DNA of 44,614 nt from Elusimicrobiota bacterium. GTDB taxonomy: Bacteria; Elusimicrobiota; Elusimicrobia; UBA1565; UBA9628. Each line of letters starts with the position of its first letter. Position 1 is the first letter of the stretch. Under the pieces are notes generated by a model. It saw nothing but the letters and a program-made list of their open reading frames with translations. It was not told the DNA's origin and did not search any database. Location of the stretch: NCBI GenBank assembly GCA_003151975.1, contig PLZD01000002.1:214054-258667 (forward strand), read 5' to 3'. Shown here in pieces: positions 36,497-44,450 of this stretch. A program made the translations under genes and the position numbers.

Positions 36497-38571
36497 AGCG
36501 GGCCGTAGCGGCGCTCGCCCTCTGTCTCGCGGCCTCTTCCGCGCAAGCCGCCGGCTTCAAGTGGCGCGGCGTGCTGGAGGGCTTCTACGGACGCCCGTGG
36601 ACCTGGCAGCAGCGCGCCGGCATGGTCGACTGGATGTCGCGGCGAGGCATGAACCTGCTCGTCATCGCGCCGAAGGACGACGACGCCCAGCGCCGGCGTT
36701 GGCGCGAGCCGCTGTCGTCCGAATACCTCGGAGAGCTCTCAAAGCTCAACAAGCGCGCGGCCTCCAAGGGAATCTCCCTCGGTTGGACTTTGAGTCCTTT
36801 GGGCATCGACCCGCGGCGCGACGCGGAGCTTGCCGCCGCTCTCGTGAAGTTCCGCCAAGTCCTCGGCCTCGGCGTGCGCAAGCTCGTCATCGCCTTCGAC
36901 GACACGGCGCCGAAGGTGAGCCAGGTCGATTTCGCCAACCGCGTCCTGCGCGATCTGGCGCCCGATTATCCCGATCTCGAGATGACCTTCGTTCCCGCGG
37001 TCTATTGGAGCGGAGCTGCTCCCTCGCCTTACTTCGACTACCTTGCCGCCACGCTCGATCAAAGATTTCTCGTCGCTTGGACGGGCCCCAAGATCATTTC
37101 GCAAACGATCAGCGCCGAGGACGGCCGTCGCTTCCGCGCTTACATCCGCCACAAGCTCGTCCTCGGCGACAATTACCCCGTTCAAGACCGCCTGCTCGAC
37201 TCGGGTCCGCTCTTCTTGGGTCCCCTGATCGGACGCGAAGCGGGCCTCGTCGATTCCCAAGAGGCCTTCGTCTCCAACGCCAGCCCCCTTCCTGAAGCCA
37301 GCAAGCTGCCGCTGCAGACCGCGGCGGATTTCATGAAGGATCCCGAGCATTACGATCCCGAAGCGTCGTGGCGGCGCGCAGTGAAGGACCTCGGAGGGCC
37401 GCAAGCCGCCCCCTGGCTCGAGCTCCTGGCCCGCGAGTGCGCCGTCTCGTGGATTTCGGACCCGCCTCCGGATTGGCTCAGAAAGGAGTCGATCGGCGCG
37501 GCCATCGCGGACTACGGCCGGAGCAAGGATGCTAAGCCGCTGCTCGCGCGGATGAAAGAGTTGTCGCAAGTTTCGTCGCGCTTGAAGTCGGCGCTAGTCA
37601 TTCAGCCGGCGCTTTACGCGGAGCTGCGTCCCTGGGCCGACAAGCTCTCGGGCCTGGCGCTGGTCGTCACTCCCGCCGGCACGCGCGCCGCGCTGATCGA
37701 GGCGCAGGAGAACCCCGCGGTCGTAGCAAGCCTTGCCCTCGACCGATTCATGCTGGGCGCGCCCCTGCAAGGCACCTGGACGGAACTGCTGGGAGACCTC
37801 GACCAAGGCACGGACCGCACCGCGGACGCGCGCGACGCTCTGAGCCGCCTCGGAACCCTCGCGAAGCTCTTCCCTCCGACCGAAGACCGCGGCTGGCCCG
37901 GCGGCCTGATGCCGTGGTTCCAGATCCTCGGCACCAGCGCCCAGCACGCGCAAGCCTACGCCGAGAATCCCGCCAAGGCGACGTTCGTGCCGGACCTATT
38001 CTGGAGCTGGCGCCAGCGCGTGAGGATGCTGCCGCTTATGACCGACCGGGCTTTGCTCGAGCGGCACTTCGACTTGGTGGAATCTTCCTGGAAGACTTCG
38101 CGCGAAGGGCCCCGCCAGCTCGGCTGGCTGGGCGTTTGGCTTTGGTTCGAGGGCTGGGTCAAGCCGTCGGCGTTTCCGGTCACGCTTCAGCGCCAACTAG
38201 CGCGCTGGAGCGCCGCGCAAGATCCCGGCCGGCTTCCGGAGCTTTTCTCCTACCTCGAGGCCCTGCCCGCGCGCGCGCGCGCCGCCGCGGGCCCCGCCTT
38301 CCCGCCGGAAATGGAACCGTGGCTCTCGAAACTCGCCGAATACGGGAAGCTCGGCAGGATGTCTCTCGAGTACGGACGCGCGCCGAGCGCCGCGCAGAAA
38401 GACGCATGGGAGCTCCAGCGCGACCGCCTGCGATCGTCCAACGGCCTCGAGCTCGCCGTGAAGCTGAAGTACGCGCTCGACGCGTACGCCCGGTGGAAAA
38501 GGCTGCCCGCGGCGGAGCGCCCGCGAAAGTTCAGCGTTGAATGGCCCGCGGACCCCAGCGGTCTTTTTTGA
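36493..38571 (+). CDS. Beta-N-acetylglucosaminidase, GH84 family, secreted
   Basis: 692 residues. Signal peptide (about 1-19), then the GH84 catalytic barrel: WRGVLEGFYGRPWTWQQRAGMVDWMSRRGMNLLVIAPKDD, RRRWREPLSSEYLGEL and LVIAFDDT with the catalytic pair Asp136-Asp137. Later come VAWTGPKIISQTIS, LGDNYPVQD and FLGPLIGRE, which match substrate-site segments of bacterial GH84 enzymes. These cleave terminal beta-GlcNAc (hyaluronan fragments, O-GlcNAc proteins) by substrate-assisted catalysis. The C-terminal 350 residues are helical and unassigned. GTG start by GTGA overlap. The 3' end overlaps the convergent DUF218 gene by 41 bp. Confidence 0.9.
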   Translation: MKRAVAALALCLAASSAQAAGFKWRGVLEGFYGRPWTWQQRAGMVDWMSRRGMNLLVIAPKDDDAQRRRWREPLSSEYLGELSKLNKRAASKGISLGWTLSPLGIDPRRDAELAAALVKFRQVLGLGVRKLVIAFDDTAPKVSQVDFANRVLRDLAPDYPDLEMTFVPAVYWSGAAPSPYFDYLAATLDQRFLVAWTGPKIISQTISAEDGRRFRAYIRHKLVLGDNYPVQDRLLDSGPLFLGPLIGREAGLVDSQEAFVSNASPLPEASKLPLQTAADFMKDPEHYDPEASWRRAVKDLGGPQAAPWLELLARECAVSWISDPPPDWLRKESIGAAIADYGRSKDAKPLLARMKELSQVSSRLKSALVIQPALYAELRPWADKLSGLALVVTPAGTRAALIEAQENPAVVASLALDRFMLGAPLQGTWTELLGDLDQGTDRTADARDALSRLGTLAKLFPPTEDRGWPGGLMPWFQILGTSAQHAQAYAENPAKATFVPDLFWSWRQRVRMLPLMTDRALLERHFDLVESSWKTSREGPRQLGWLGVWLWFEGWVKPSAFPVTLQRQLARWSAAQDPGRLPELFSYLEALPARARAAAGPAFPPEMEPWLSKLAEYGKLGRMSLEYGRAPSAAQKDAWELQRDRLRSSNGLELAVKLKYALDAYARWKRLPAAERPRKFSVEWPADPSGLF

Positions 38572-39157
38572 ACGCGTCGCGCACCGCGCTGGCCGCTTCG
38601 CCCGCGAGCCCGAGCCATTTGTAGCCGTAAAGCGCCAGCGGCCGGTAGCGCGTGGCCGGATAAGCGCGGGCGCAAAGATCGCCCCGCTGACGGCACCAGT
38701 AGCGCTTGGCGCGGAGGACGTGCAGGGGATCCGAGACGAGAAACACCGACGGAAACTTTTCCAGCCGCGGCAGCGAGTACGCGATGTTCTCCCAAGTATC
38801 GCGCGAGCGCCCCTCGATCCAAATCTTGTCTTGAGGAATACCGGCCTCCAGCGCGAGCTTGGCCATCGTCTCGGCCTCCACGAACGGCGAATGCGGCGAG
38901 CCTCCCGCCAGCGCCATGAGCTCGCAGCGCTGCTCTCGGTAAATCGCAACCCCGGTCTCTACGCGCGAGCGCTGGAGGGCCGAAGGCGAACCGTCGCTTC
39001 GGGTCGGAAAGCCCAGGACCAGCACGGCGCAATCGCCGGGCGCGGGCCGGTTCTGGGCGGCCTTGGCCGCCAGCCAGAAAGAGACCTCCGGGAATATCAG
39101 CAAAGCGAGGACCAGGATCCCGCGCTTCAGAACTTTAGTTCCGCTCAGCGCGGCCAT
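38531..39157 (-). CDS. DUF218 family protein (YdcF/SanA/ElyC-like)
   Basis: 208 residues. N-terminal membrane helix (KRGILVLALLIFPEVSFWLAA), then the DUF218 core: CAVLVLGFPTRSDGSPSALQRSRVETGVAIYREQ, LMALAGGSPHSPFVEAETMAKLALEAGIPQDKIWIEGRSRDTWENI and VFLVSDPLHVLRAKRYWCRQRG. Members of this group (SanA, ElyC) affect envelope integrity and undecaprenyl-phosphate or enterobacterial common antigen handling; the reaction is not established. Start overlaps the end of the glycosylase gene by 23 bp; last gene of this minus-strand run. Confidence 0.85.
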   Translation of the reverse strand: MAALSGTKVLKRGILVLALLIFPEVSFWLAAKAAQNRPAPGDCAVLVLGFPTRSDGSPSALQRSRVETGVAIYREQRCELMALAGGSPHSPFVEAETMAKLALEAGIPQDKIWIEGRSRDTWENIAYSLPRLEKFPSVFLVSDPLHVLRAKRYWCRQRGDLCARAYPATRYRPLALYGYKWLGLAGEAASAVRDAFKKDRWGPRAIQR

Positions 39158-39851
39158 GGCGGCACCCCTCCTTCAGCGGACAACCCGGACAGCTCGGCGT
39201 CGCGCGGCAATGGCGTTTGGCGAGTTCGACGAGCAAGGCGTGGAATTCGGCGTAGACCGCCGCGTCTTTCGGGAGCTTGCGCGTGAAGAACCTCTGCACA
39301 TGATCGTAATCGTGCCGCCGAAACCAACCGGCGCGGCGGCCGATGCGGACCGCGTAGGCGTCCACCACGAAGACGGGGCGGCCTCCGGCGTACAGCAGGA
39401 TCGAGTCGGCGGTCTCGGGTCCGACGCCCCAAAGCGACAAAAGTTCCTCGCGCAAGGAATCAAGCGGAGCGTCCAGCCACTTCCCGATGGATCTGCCGCG
39501 CGAGAGGGCGTGACGCGCGAAGATCTTGAGCTTCTTGGCTTTCTGCCGGAAGTAGCCCGAGGGACGGACCAGAGCCTCGAGCCGGCGACTAGGCGTTTTC
39601 AGGATGCCGCGCAGGTCCCTGGCCCCGGCGCCGTGCAAGGTGCGCAGCGCGCTCTCGACGTTCTTCCAATTCGTATTTTGCGTCAGGATCGCGCCGACGC
39701 AAACCTCGACGCGCTGGCGCTCGGTCAAGCGCCCTTGATGCCCCGGACGATAGACCGGTCCCTTGGAGGGCTTCACGGTGACGGGCCACCAGCCGCGCGG
39801 GCCGTAGGCCTTCAATAATTTGCGGTAGGCCTCGGAAGGCCCGAGGGTCAT
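39135..39851 (-). CDS. HhH-GPD DNA glycosylase, MagIII/endonuclease III-like
   Basis: 238 residues. Seen: VGAILTQNTNWKNVESALRTL, helix-hairpin-helix LLSLWGVGPETADSILLYAGGRPVFVVDAYAVRIGRR, and a C-terminal iron-sulphur cysteine set HCRATPSCPGCPLKEGC (C-X5-C-X2-C-X5-C). The lyase lysine of endonuclease III (GVGRKTA) is Glu here (GVGPETA), while the catalytic Asp (VVDAY) is kept. This matches MagIII-type monofunctional glycosylases that remove methylated purines without strand cleavage. ATGA overlap with the response regulator gene upstream. Confidence 0.85.
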   Translation of the reverse strand: MTLGPSEAYRKLLKAYGPRGWWPVTVKPSKGPVYRPGHQGRLTERQRVEVCVGAILTQNTNWKNVESALRTLHGAGARDLRGILKTPSRRLEALVRPSGYFRQKAKKLKIFARHALSRGRSIGKWLDAPLDSLREELLSLWGVGPETADSILLYAGGRPVFVVDAYAVRIGRRAGWFRRHDYDHVQRFFTRKLPKDAAVYAEFHALLVELAKRHCRATPSCPGCPLKEGCRHGRAERN

Positions 39852-40219
39852 TTGCCCGGAGTGAGAACTTTCTCGAGTTTTTTAAAGAGACGGTCGGAGT
39901 CGAAGGGCTTGATGATGTAATCGTCGGCGCCGTTTTGGAAGGCCGTCTCGACGTCGCCCATCCGGCCGAGGCCCGTGATCATGATGATCTTGATCTTCTT
40001 GGTGTTGGCGTCCGACTTGAGGATACGGCAAACGTCAAAGCCCCCCATCTTCGGGAGCATGATGTCGAGCAGCATGGCGTCGGGCTGCGCTTCCCGCGCC
40101 GCCGAGACTCCCTGGGCGCCGTCGAACGCCAGAACGACCTCGTAGCCCCGCGCCGCCAGCAGCGCCTGGATGTTCTCCGCGACGGCTCTCTCGTCCTCGA
40201 CGACCAGTATCTTTGCCAT
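39848..40219 (-). CDS. Single-domain response regulator (CheY-like)
   Basis: 123 residues, receiver domain only. Acidic pocket VEDE (Asp9), phospho-acceptor Asp52 (AMLLDIMLPKMGG), Thr82 (MITG) and Lys104 (IIKPFD) are all in place. No output domain, so it must act through protein contact. Encoded 27 bp after a histidine-kinase-like gene, though an extended -10 lies between them. ATG chosen 10 nt after that -10. Co-translated with the DNA glycosylase. Confidence 0.92.
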   Translation of the reverse strand: MAKILVVEDERAVAENIQALLAARGYEVVLAFDGAQGVSAAREAQPDAMLLDIMLPKMGGFDVCRILKSDANTKKIKIIMITGLGRMGDVETAFQNGADDYIIKPFDSDRLFKKLEKVLTPGK

Positions 40220-40229
40220 TGGCTGTCTT

Positions 40230-40238
40230 ATTCTAGCA
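40230..40238 (-). promoter_or_regulatory. Extended -10 TGCTAGAAT of the response regulator gene
   Basis: Minus strand TGC-TAGAAT, with the hexamer at 40235-40230. The ATG follows after exactly 10 nt, so the transcript would be leaderless and the regulator could be expressed without the kinase. Confidence 0.5.
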
Positions 40239-40246
40239 GTCCGGCG

Positions 40247-41056
40247 TTACAAATCCTTTACGGCGGCAGGCGCGACCTGAGCCCTTTTGGCGGCCGGAAC
40301 GGTCAATCGAAGCCTCACTTTCCCCTTGCCGTCGGTCTCTTGCTGGAGATCGCCGCCTTGAAGCCGCGCCAGGTCCCGCACGATTCCCAGCCCGAGCCCG
40401 GTCGAGGTCATGCTTTTATCCCCCCGCTGCTGCGCGGGGAAGTAGAGATCGAGAGACAGGCGCGCCTCCTCTTCAGACAGCGGCGGGCCGTGGAATTCCG
40501 TCACGAATTCCACGAAGCGGCCGTTTTCCGACGGAGACGCCGACACGATCAGCGGCCCCACGGTGCGGAATTTCCGCGCATGAAACAAAAGGCTCGTCAG
40601 GCAGCGCGGCAGCCGGTCCGGGTCGGCGTGGACGGCGGGCAGACCCTCGGGGATGGCCGCGTCGATGCCGACGCCCGAGTGGGCGCAGCCGTAGCGGACC
40701 GCGCGCAGCGCGGTTTCCACGAGCTCCTTGACCTCGACGTCCTCCGCGTGGACCAGCAGATCGTCGTGCATGCTCAAGTGGATGATGTCGCGAAGCTCGC
40801 CGACCATCCCGCTGAGCCGCACGACCTGCTCGCGCATCATCTCGATCCACTGGACCTGATCGGGCGGCACGTCGCCGAAAACGCCGCTCAAGAGGTTTAG
40901 GATCGTCATGTTGACGGCCGTGATCGGCGTGTTGATCTCGTGCGCGGCGAAAGAAAAAAAGCGTCCCATCGTGCTCTGCTGGCGGCGGTACAGCCAGAGA
41001 GCCGCGCCGGCCGCCGCGGCGGCTCCCGCGATAGCGCCCACGGCGAAGGCCAGCAT
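40247..41056 (-). CDS. Membrane histidine kinase-like protein with degenerate ATP site
   Basis: 269 residues. One N-terminal membrane helix (about 3-23), then directly the dimerisation/phosphorylation helix FFSFAAHEINTPITAVNMTILNLLSG (His39), with no sensor domain. The ATPase part keeps the G2 box (STGLGLGIVRDLARLQGG). The N-box, normally NLLxNAxK, reads SLLFHARKF, and the G1 box (DxGxG) is replaced by EFHGPPLS, so ATP/Mg binding is doubtful. It may act as a phosphatase or partner of the adjacent receiver and not as a classical kinase. ATG 41056 overlaps the stop of the carbonic anhydrase gene. Confidence 0.8.
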   Translation of the reverse strand: MLAFAVGAIAGAAAAAGAALWLYRRQQSTMGRFFSFAAHEINTPITAVNMTILNLLSGVFGDVPPDQVQWIEMMREQVVRLSGMVGELRDIIHLSMHDDLLVHAEDVEVKELVETALRAVRYGCAHSGVGIDAAIPEGLPAVHADPDRLPRCLTSLLFHARKFRTVGPLIVSASPSENGRFVEFVTEFHGPPLSEEEARLSLDLYFPAQQRGDKSMTSTGLGLGIVRDLARLQGGDLQQETDGKGKVRLRLTVPAAKRAQVAPAAVKDL

Positions 41057-41574
41057 CAGAAAAGCACCCGGGAGGTGCGCCGATGCGCCGCGGCAAGCTC
41101 GACGTAGCCCGCCTGGCTCCGGCGCAGGTGCTTGAGCTCGTCGGCGGTCAATTTGCGCCGCACCTTGGCCGGCATGCCCATGACCATGCTGCGAGGCGGG
41201 ATCTTCATTCCGGCGGGCACCATCGCCCCGGCGGCGATCAGGCACTCGCGGCCGACGACGGCCTCCATCACGATCGCGCCCATCCCGATGAGGCAAAGAT
41301 CGCCGATGCGCGCGCCGTGCACGATGGCGCCGTGGCCCACGGTCACGCCGTTGCCGATCACGGCCGGCTTGCCGTTGCGGCAATGGACGACCGCGCCATC
41401 TTGGATGTTGGTCCTCTCGCCGACGCGGATCGCGTCGACGTCGCCGCGCAGGACGGCCATGGGCCAAACGGAGGACCCGGCGCCCAGAGCGACGTCGCCG
41501 ATGATCTCCGCGGAATCGTGGATGAAGGCGGTCTTGTGCGCGCGCGGCGAGCGTCCCTTGAAGGTTCGGATCAT
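41056..41574 (-). CDS. Gamma-carbonic anhydrase family protein
   Basis: 172 residues, left-handed beta-helix hexapeptide repeats throughout: [85 protein letters not shown] and [32 protein letters not shown]. The three zinc-binding histidines are present ([12 protein letters not shown]). CO2 hydration is possible, but many family members (YrdA/PaaY) have other or unknown roles. First gene of the minus-strand run, divergent from nadB with overlapping -10 elements. Confidence 0.9.
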   Translation of the reverse strand: MIRTFKGRSPRAHKTAFIHDSAEIIGDVALGAGSSVWPMAVLRGDVDAIRVGERTNIQDGAVVHCRNGKPAVIGNGVTVGHGAIVHGARIGDLCLIGMGAIVMEAVVGRECLIAAGAMVPAGMKIPPRSMVMGMPAKVRRKLTADELKHLRRSQAGYVELAAAHRRTSRVLF

Positions 41575-41585
41575 GGTCTCCAGCG

Positions 41586-41598
41586 ATTATGATAAAAT
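41586..41598. promoter_or_regulatory. Overlapping divergent -10 elements of nadB and the carbonic anhydrase gene
   Basis: Plus strand TGATAAAAT (41590-41598) is an extended -10 for nadB. Minus strand CATAAT/TATCAT (41586-41594) serves the carbonic anhydrase gene, which also has GGAGA before its ATG. An in-frame ATG for nadB at 41589 lies inside the box and is unlikely to be used. Confidence 0.5.
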
Positions 41599-41624
41599 TG
41601 ACTCGTCGTCGCAAGGCGATCTCC

Positions 41625-43214
41625 ATGAACCAGCGCTCCGATTTTCTCGTCTTGGGCAGCGGCATTGCCGGTCTGCTTTCCGCGCACAAACTCTCGGCCC
41701 TGGGCTCGGTCTGCCTCGTCACCAAGAAGAATGCTTCCGACGCCAATACGAATTACGCGCAGGGCGGGATCGCCGCCGTCATGGACCCCTCCGACAGCTT
41801 CGAAAACCACATCGAGGACACGCTGGGCGCGGGCGCGGGCCTGTGCGACGAAAAGATCGTGCGCATGACCGTCGAGGAAGGCCCGGAGCGCGTGCGGGAA
41901 CTGCAGGAGCTCGGCGTGCGCTTCTCGGCCAACCGCGACGAGGTCGACCTCGGCCTGGAGGCCGGCCACTCGCAGCGGCGCATCCTGCACTCGGGAGACA
42001 TCACGGGGCGCGAGATCGAGCGCGCGCTGATCGAAGCCTGCCGCAAGAATCCCAACATCAAGATTTTCGAGAACCATATCGCGGTCAACCTCATCCTCGA
42101 CCCGCAGGGACGCTGCCGCGGCGCCTACGCGATGGACCGCGCGACGAACCGCATCCGGACTTTCGCGGCCGCCGCCACGATCCTCGCGACCGGCGGCGCG
42201 GGCAAAGTCTACATCTACACGACCAACCCGGATGTGGCGACCGGCGACGGGATGGCGATGGCCTACCGCGCGGGCGCGACCCTGGCCAACATGGAGTTCG
42301 TGCAGTTCCACCCGACTTGCCTCTTCCATCCGACCGAGCGCTCGTTTCTGATCTCCGAGGCCGTGCGCGGCGAGGGCGCCAAGCTCCAGCTCAAGGACGG
42401 CACTCGGTTCATGAAAAAGTACGATGCTCGCGCCGAACTCGCCCCCCGCGACATCGTCGCCCGCGCCATCGACGCCGAGCTCAAGCGCACCGGCGACGAG
42501 TGTGTCTACCTCGACATCACGCACAAGACCGTGCGCTTCCTGAAATCCCGTTTTCCGAATATCCGCGCCAAGCTCCTGTCGCTGGGCATCGACATGGCCG
42601 AACAGCCGATCCCCGTGGTGCCCGCCGCGCACTTCTTCTGCGGCGGCGTGAAGACCGACTCGTGGGGCGAGACCGACATCCCGCGCCTCTTCGCGATCGG
42701 CGAGGCCGCCTGCACGGGACTTCACGGCGCCAATCGTTTGGCCTCGAACTCCCTCCTGGAAGGCTCCGTGTTCGCGCACCGCGTCTTCATGCGCCTGCAG
42801 GACGAGAACCGCCGCTACCGGATGCCGGTCTTCGAGCCCGCTCCGTGGAACACCGGCAAAGCCGAGCCGCTGGACGAGGCCGTCGTCATCACGCAGAACT
42901 GGGAAGAGATCCGGCGCCTGATGTGGAACTACGTCGGCATCGTGCGCACGGATAAGCGCCTCGAGCGCGCCCTGCGCCGCATGCAGCTGCTCAACGCCGA
43001 GATCGAACAGTATTACTGGAACTTCATCCTGACGCCGGACCTCATCGAGCTGCGCAACCTCGCCGAGGTCGCCACCGCCGTGATCCATTCGGCGATGAAG
43101 CGCAAGGAGAGCCGCGGCCTGCACTACAACCTCGACTACCCCAAGCCCCGCGCCGCCGAGCGGCACGACACTTTGATCAGCAAGAAGGCCTTGCCGAAGT
43201 CCCTGGCCCGCTGA
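41625..43214 (+). CDS. nadB: L-aspartate oxidase
   Basis: 529 residues. Oxidises L-aspartate to iminoaspartate, the first step of NAD synthesis. FAD-binding N-terminus [121 protein letters not shown]-like capping-domain residues, [50 protein letters not shown] 41625 ([11 protein letters not shown]) is chosen because an upstream ATG at 41589 overlaps the -10. The 3' end overlaps the opposing HNH gene by 38 bp. nadA and nadC are not in the window. Confidence 0.95.
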   Translation: MNQRSDFLVLGSGIAGLLSAHKLSALGSVCLVTKKNASDANTNYAQGGIAAVMDPSDSFENHIEDTLGAGAGLCDEKIVRMTVEEGPERVRELQELGVRFSANRDEVDLGLEAGHSQRRILHSGDITGREIERALIEACRKNPNIKIFENHIAVNLILDPQGRCRGAYAMDRATNRIRTFAAAATILATGGAGKVYIYTTNPDVATGDGMAMAYRAGATLANMEFVQFHPTCLFHPTERSFLISEAVRGEGAKLQLKDGTRFMKKYDARAELAPRDIVARAIDAELKRTGDECVYLDITHKTVRFLKSRFPNIRAKLLSLGIDMAEQPIPVVPAAHFFCGGVKTDSWGETDIPRLFAIGEAACTGLHGANRLASNSLLEGSVFAHRVFMRLQDENRRYRMPVFEPAPWNTGKAEPLDEAVVITQNWEEIRRLMWNYVGIVRTDKRLERALRRMQLLNAEIEQYYWNFILTPDLIELRNLAEVATAVIHSAMKRKESRGLHYNLDYPKPRAAERHDTLISKKALPKSLAR

Positions 43215-44271
43215 GCCGCCGTCCCGGCACGGCTCTCCCGAAAGTCCTGCGCGCGAGTTCTAAGTTGTGAGCCCTGCAGAGCAGGCGGATGTTCTTCGGG
43301 TTGTTCGACGGCCCGCCGAGCGCGAACGGCACGATGTGGTCGTACTCGAGTCCCCCGCGCTCCTCGCAGCGCCGGCCCGCTTCGTCGTGAAAAATGCATC
43401 GCCCGCCGTCCCGCCGCCACACGGCGTCTTTGACGGCCTGCGGTATGTGTCGCATCGCGAAGGCCCACGCTGATTGAGGACGCGCTGCGTGTTCCTTCCC
43501 CGCCGCCACTTTTTCTTCCTTGGCGCGCAGCTTCCGCTCCGGATCTTTTCTGTCGAGAAGCGCATCCAGCGCTTCCAGGAAGATATTCTCCATTTCCCCC
43601 GCCGGATACTTGTGTCTTAACACATCTTGGGCGCGACGCAGGAGATTCAACAGGCGCTCGCTGCCGCTGAAGGCGAACCTCACTCGCTCCGGAGACGTTG
43701 GACGAATGTCGTGGCGTAGGTGCAGGGGTTCCGCCGGTGGAGCTATTCGCGAATCGTCACTACTCGACTCCGCCCTGATCGCCGAATCCGGATCGCTGTC
43801 GTTCTCGAGGAGTTGCACCATCGGACGAAATTGATCGGTCGAAAAACGCACTAAGTCCCGAGCATCCGGACGTGGAGCTAAACGCGCGACAATCCATTCA
43901 ATCTCGCGTTTCGTCTTGCCGCAAGCTTCTTCTAGGACAGCGCTGTTGTTCTCAGCGTTAAGATGAGGGCCCAACATAACGACTGCTTCCAGATGGAGTC
44001 GCCCGTCCTTCAGCAGATTTAGGATTGAGGGATAATGCTTGGCCTTCCTGGCCGCAAAGATTCGCTTGCCCGCCGCGCTCTCAGAATAGCCCAAGGTCTT
44101 CGTGCAGTACGCGAACAAAGTGGGACAACTCTTCTTCACATGGATCCGCCGAGAGTCCATTTCGATCAAACATTCGAGTACGCCGATCAAGCATTCCTTT
44201 TCCGCAACGGCGAACCGCTGGAGGCGGTCGCACACCTCGTCGTCGGTCAGTCTTGAGTATTCGATTTCCAT
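43177..44271 (-). CDS. HNH endonuclease domain protein
   Basis: 364 residues. N-terminal helical domain ([70 protein letters not shown]..., [19 protein letters not shown]) similar to that of DUF222/HNH proteins, a variable middle, and a C-terminal HNH nuclease: [54 protein letters not shown]. Two CX-type metal cysteines and the DH...N...H core are intact. ATG 44271 has SD GAGGAG; earlier ATGs (44289, 44331) lie in or before a 16-bp palindrome. AT-richer than its neighbours and flanked by a dispersed repeat, so a mobile origin is possible. Confidence 0.82.
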   Translation of the reverse strand: MEIEYSRLTDDEVCDRLQRFAVAEKECLIGVLECLIEMDSRRIHVKKSCPTLFAYCTKTLGYSESAAGKRIFAARKAKHYPSILNLLKDGRLHLEAVVMLGPHLNAENNSAVLEEACGKTKREIEWIVARLAPRPDARDLVRFSTDQFRPMVQLLENDSDPDSAIRAESSSDDSRIAPPAEPLHLRHDIRPTSPERVRFAFSGSERLLNLLRRAQDVLRHKYPAGEMENIFLEALDALLDRKDPERKLRAKEEKVAAGKEHAARPQSAWAFAMRHIPQAVKDAVWRRDGGRCIFHDEAGRRCEERGGLEYDHIVPFALGGPSNNPKNIRLLCRAHNLELARRTFGRAVPGRRLSGPGTSARPSC

Positions 44272-44286
44272 ACCATTCTCCTCGAG

Positions 44287-44302
44287 CATTCGCCGGCGAA
44301 TG
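44287..44302. promoter_or_regulatory. 16-bp perfect palindrome upstream of the HNH gene
   Basis: CATTCGCCGGCGAATG reads the same on both strands, 15 bp before the preferred ATG of the HNH gene and after its SD on the minus-strand approach. Could be an operator, a leader hairpin over the 5' end, or a target site of the nuclease. Confidence 0.45.
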
Positions 44303-44352
44303 TTGATTCTTAATGCCTGACACCTTGCCACCGCCGCGAACCCCTGAAGAGA

Positions 44353-44382
44353 ATACGATTGACCCCCCTAAAAAGTTCCACT
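44353..44382. repeat. Dispersed 30-bp intergenic repeat, copy 2
   Basis: Same 30 bp as 20889-20918 with one change (G for T at the ninth base), same orientation, 23.5 kb away. Lies between the HNH gene and uvrA. Similarity fades after the CCACT at the right-hand end, though both copies continue into GC-rich GCCGCGCG-like sequence. Confidence 0.85.
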
Positions 44383-44432
44383 CTCCGTTGAGCGGCGCGC
44401 GGCCGTCATCGGGCCAAGCGCCGCTTCCGAAA

Positions 44433-44441
44433 TGCTAAACT
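44433..44441 (+). promoter_or_regulatory. Extended -10 TGCTAAACT of uvrA
   Basis: TGC-TAAACT, with ATG 44451 following after 9 nt. No Shine-Dalgarno and no clear -35. I see no SOS-type operator between the repeat and the start codon. Confidence 0.5.
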
Positions 44442-44450
44442 GTGCTCCGA

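Noticed and set aside
41571-43166. 531-codon open frame on the minus strand opposite nadB
   Set aside because: Antisense shadow; nadB is full length with all motifs.
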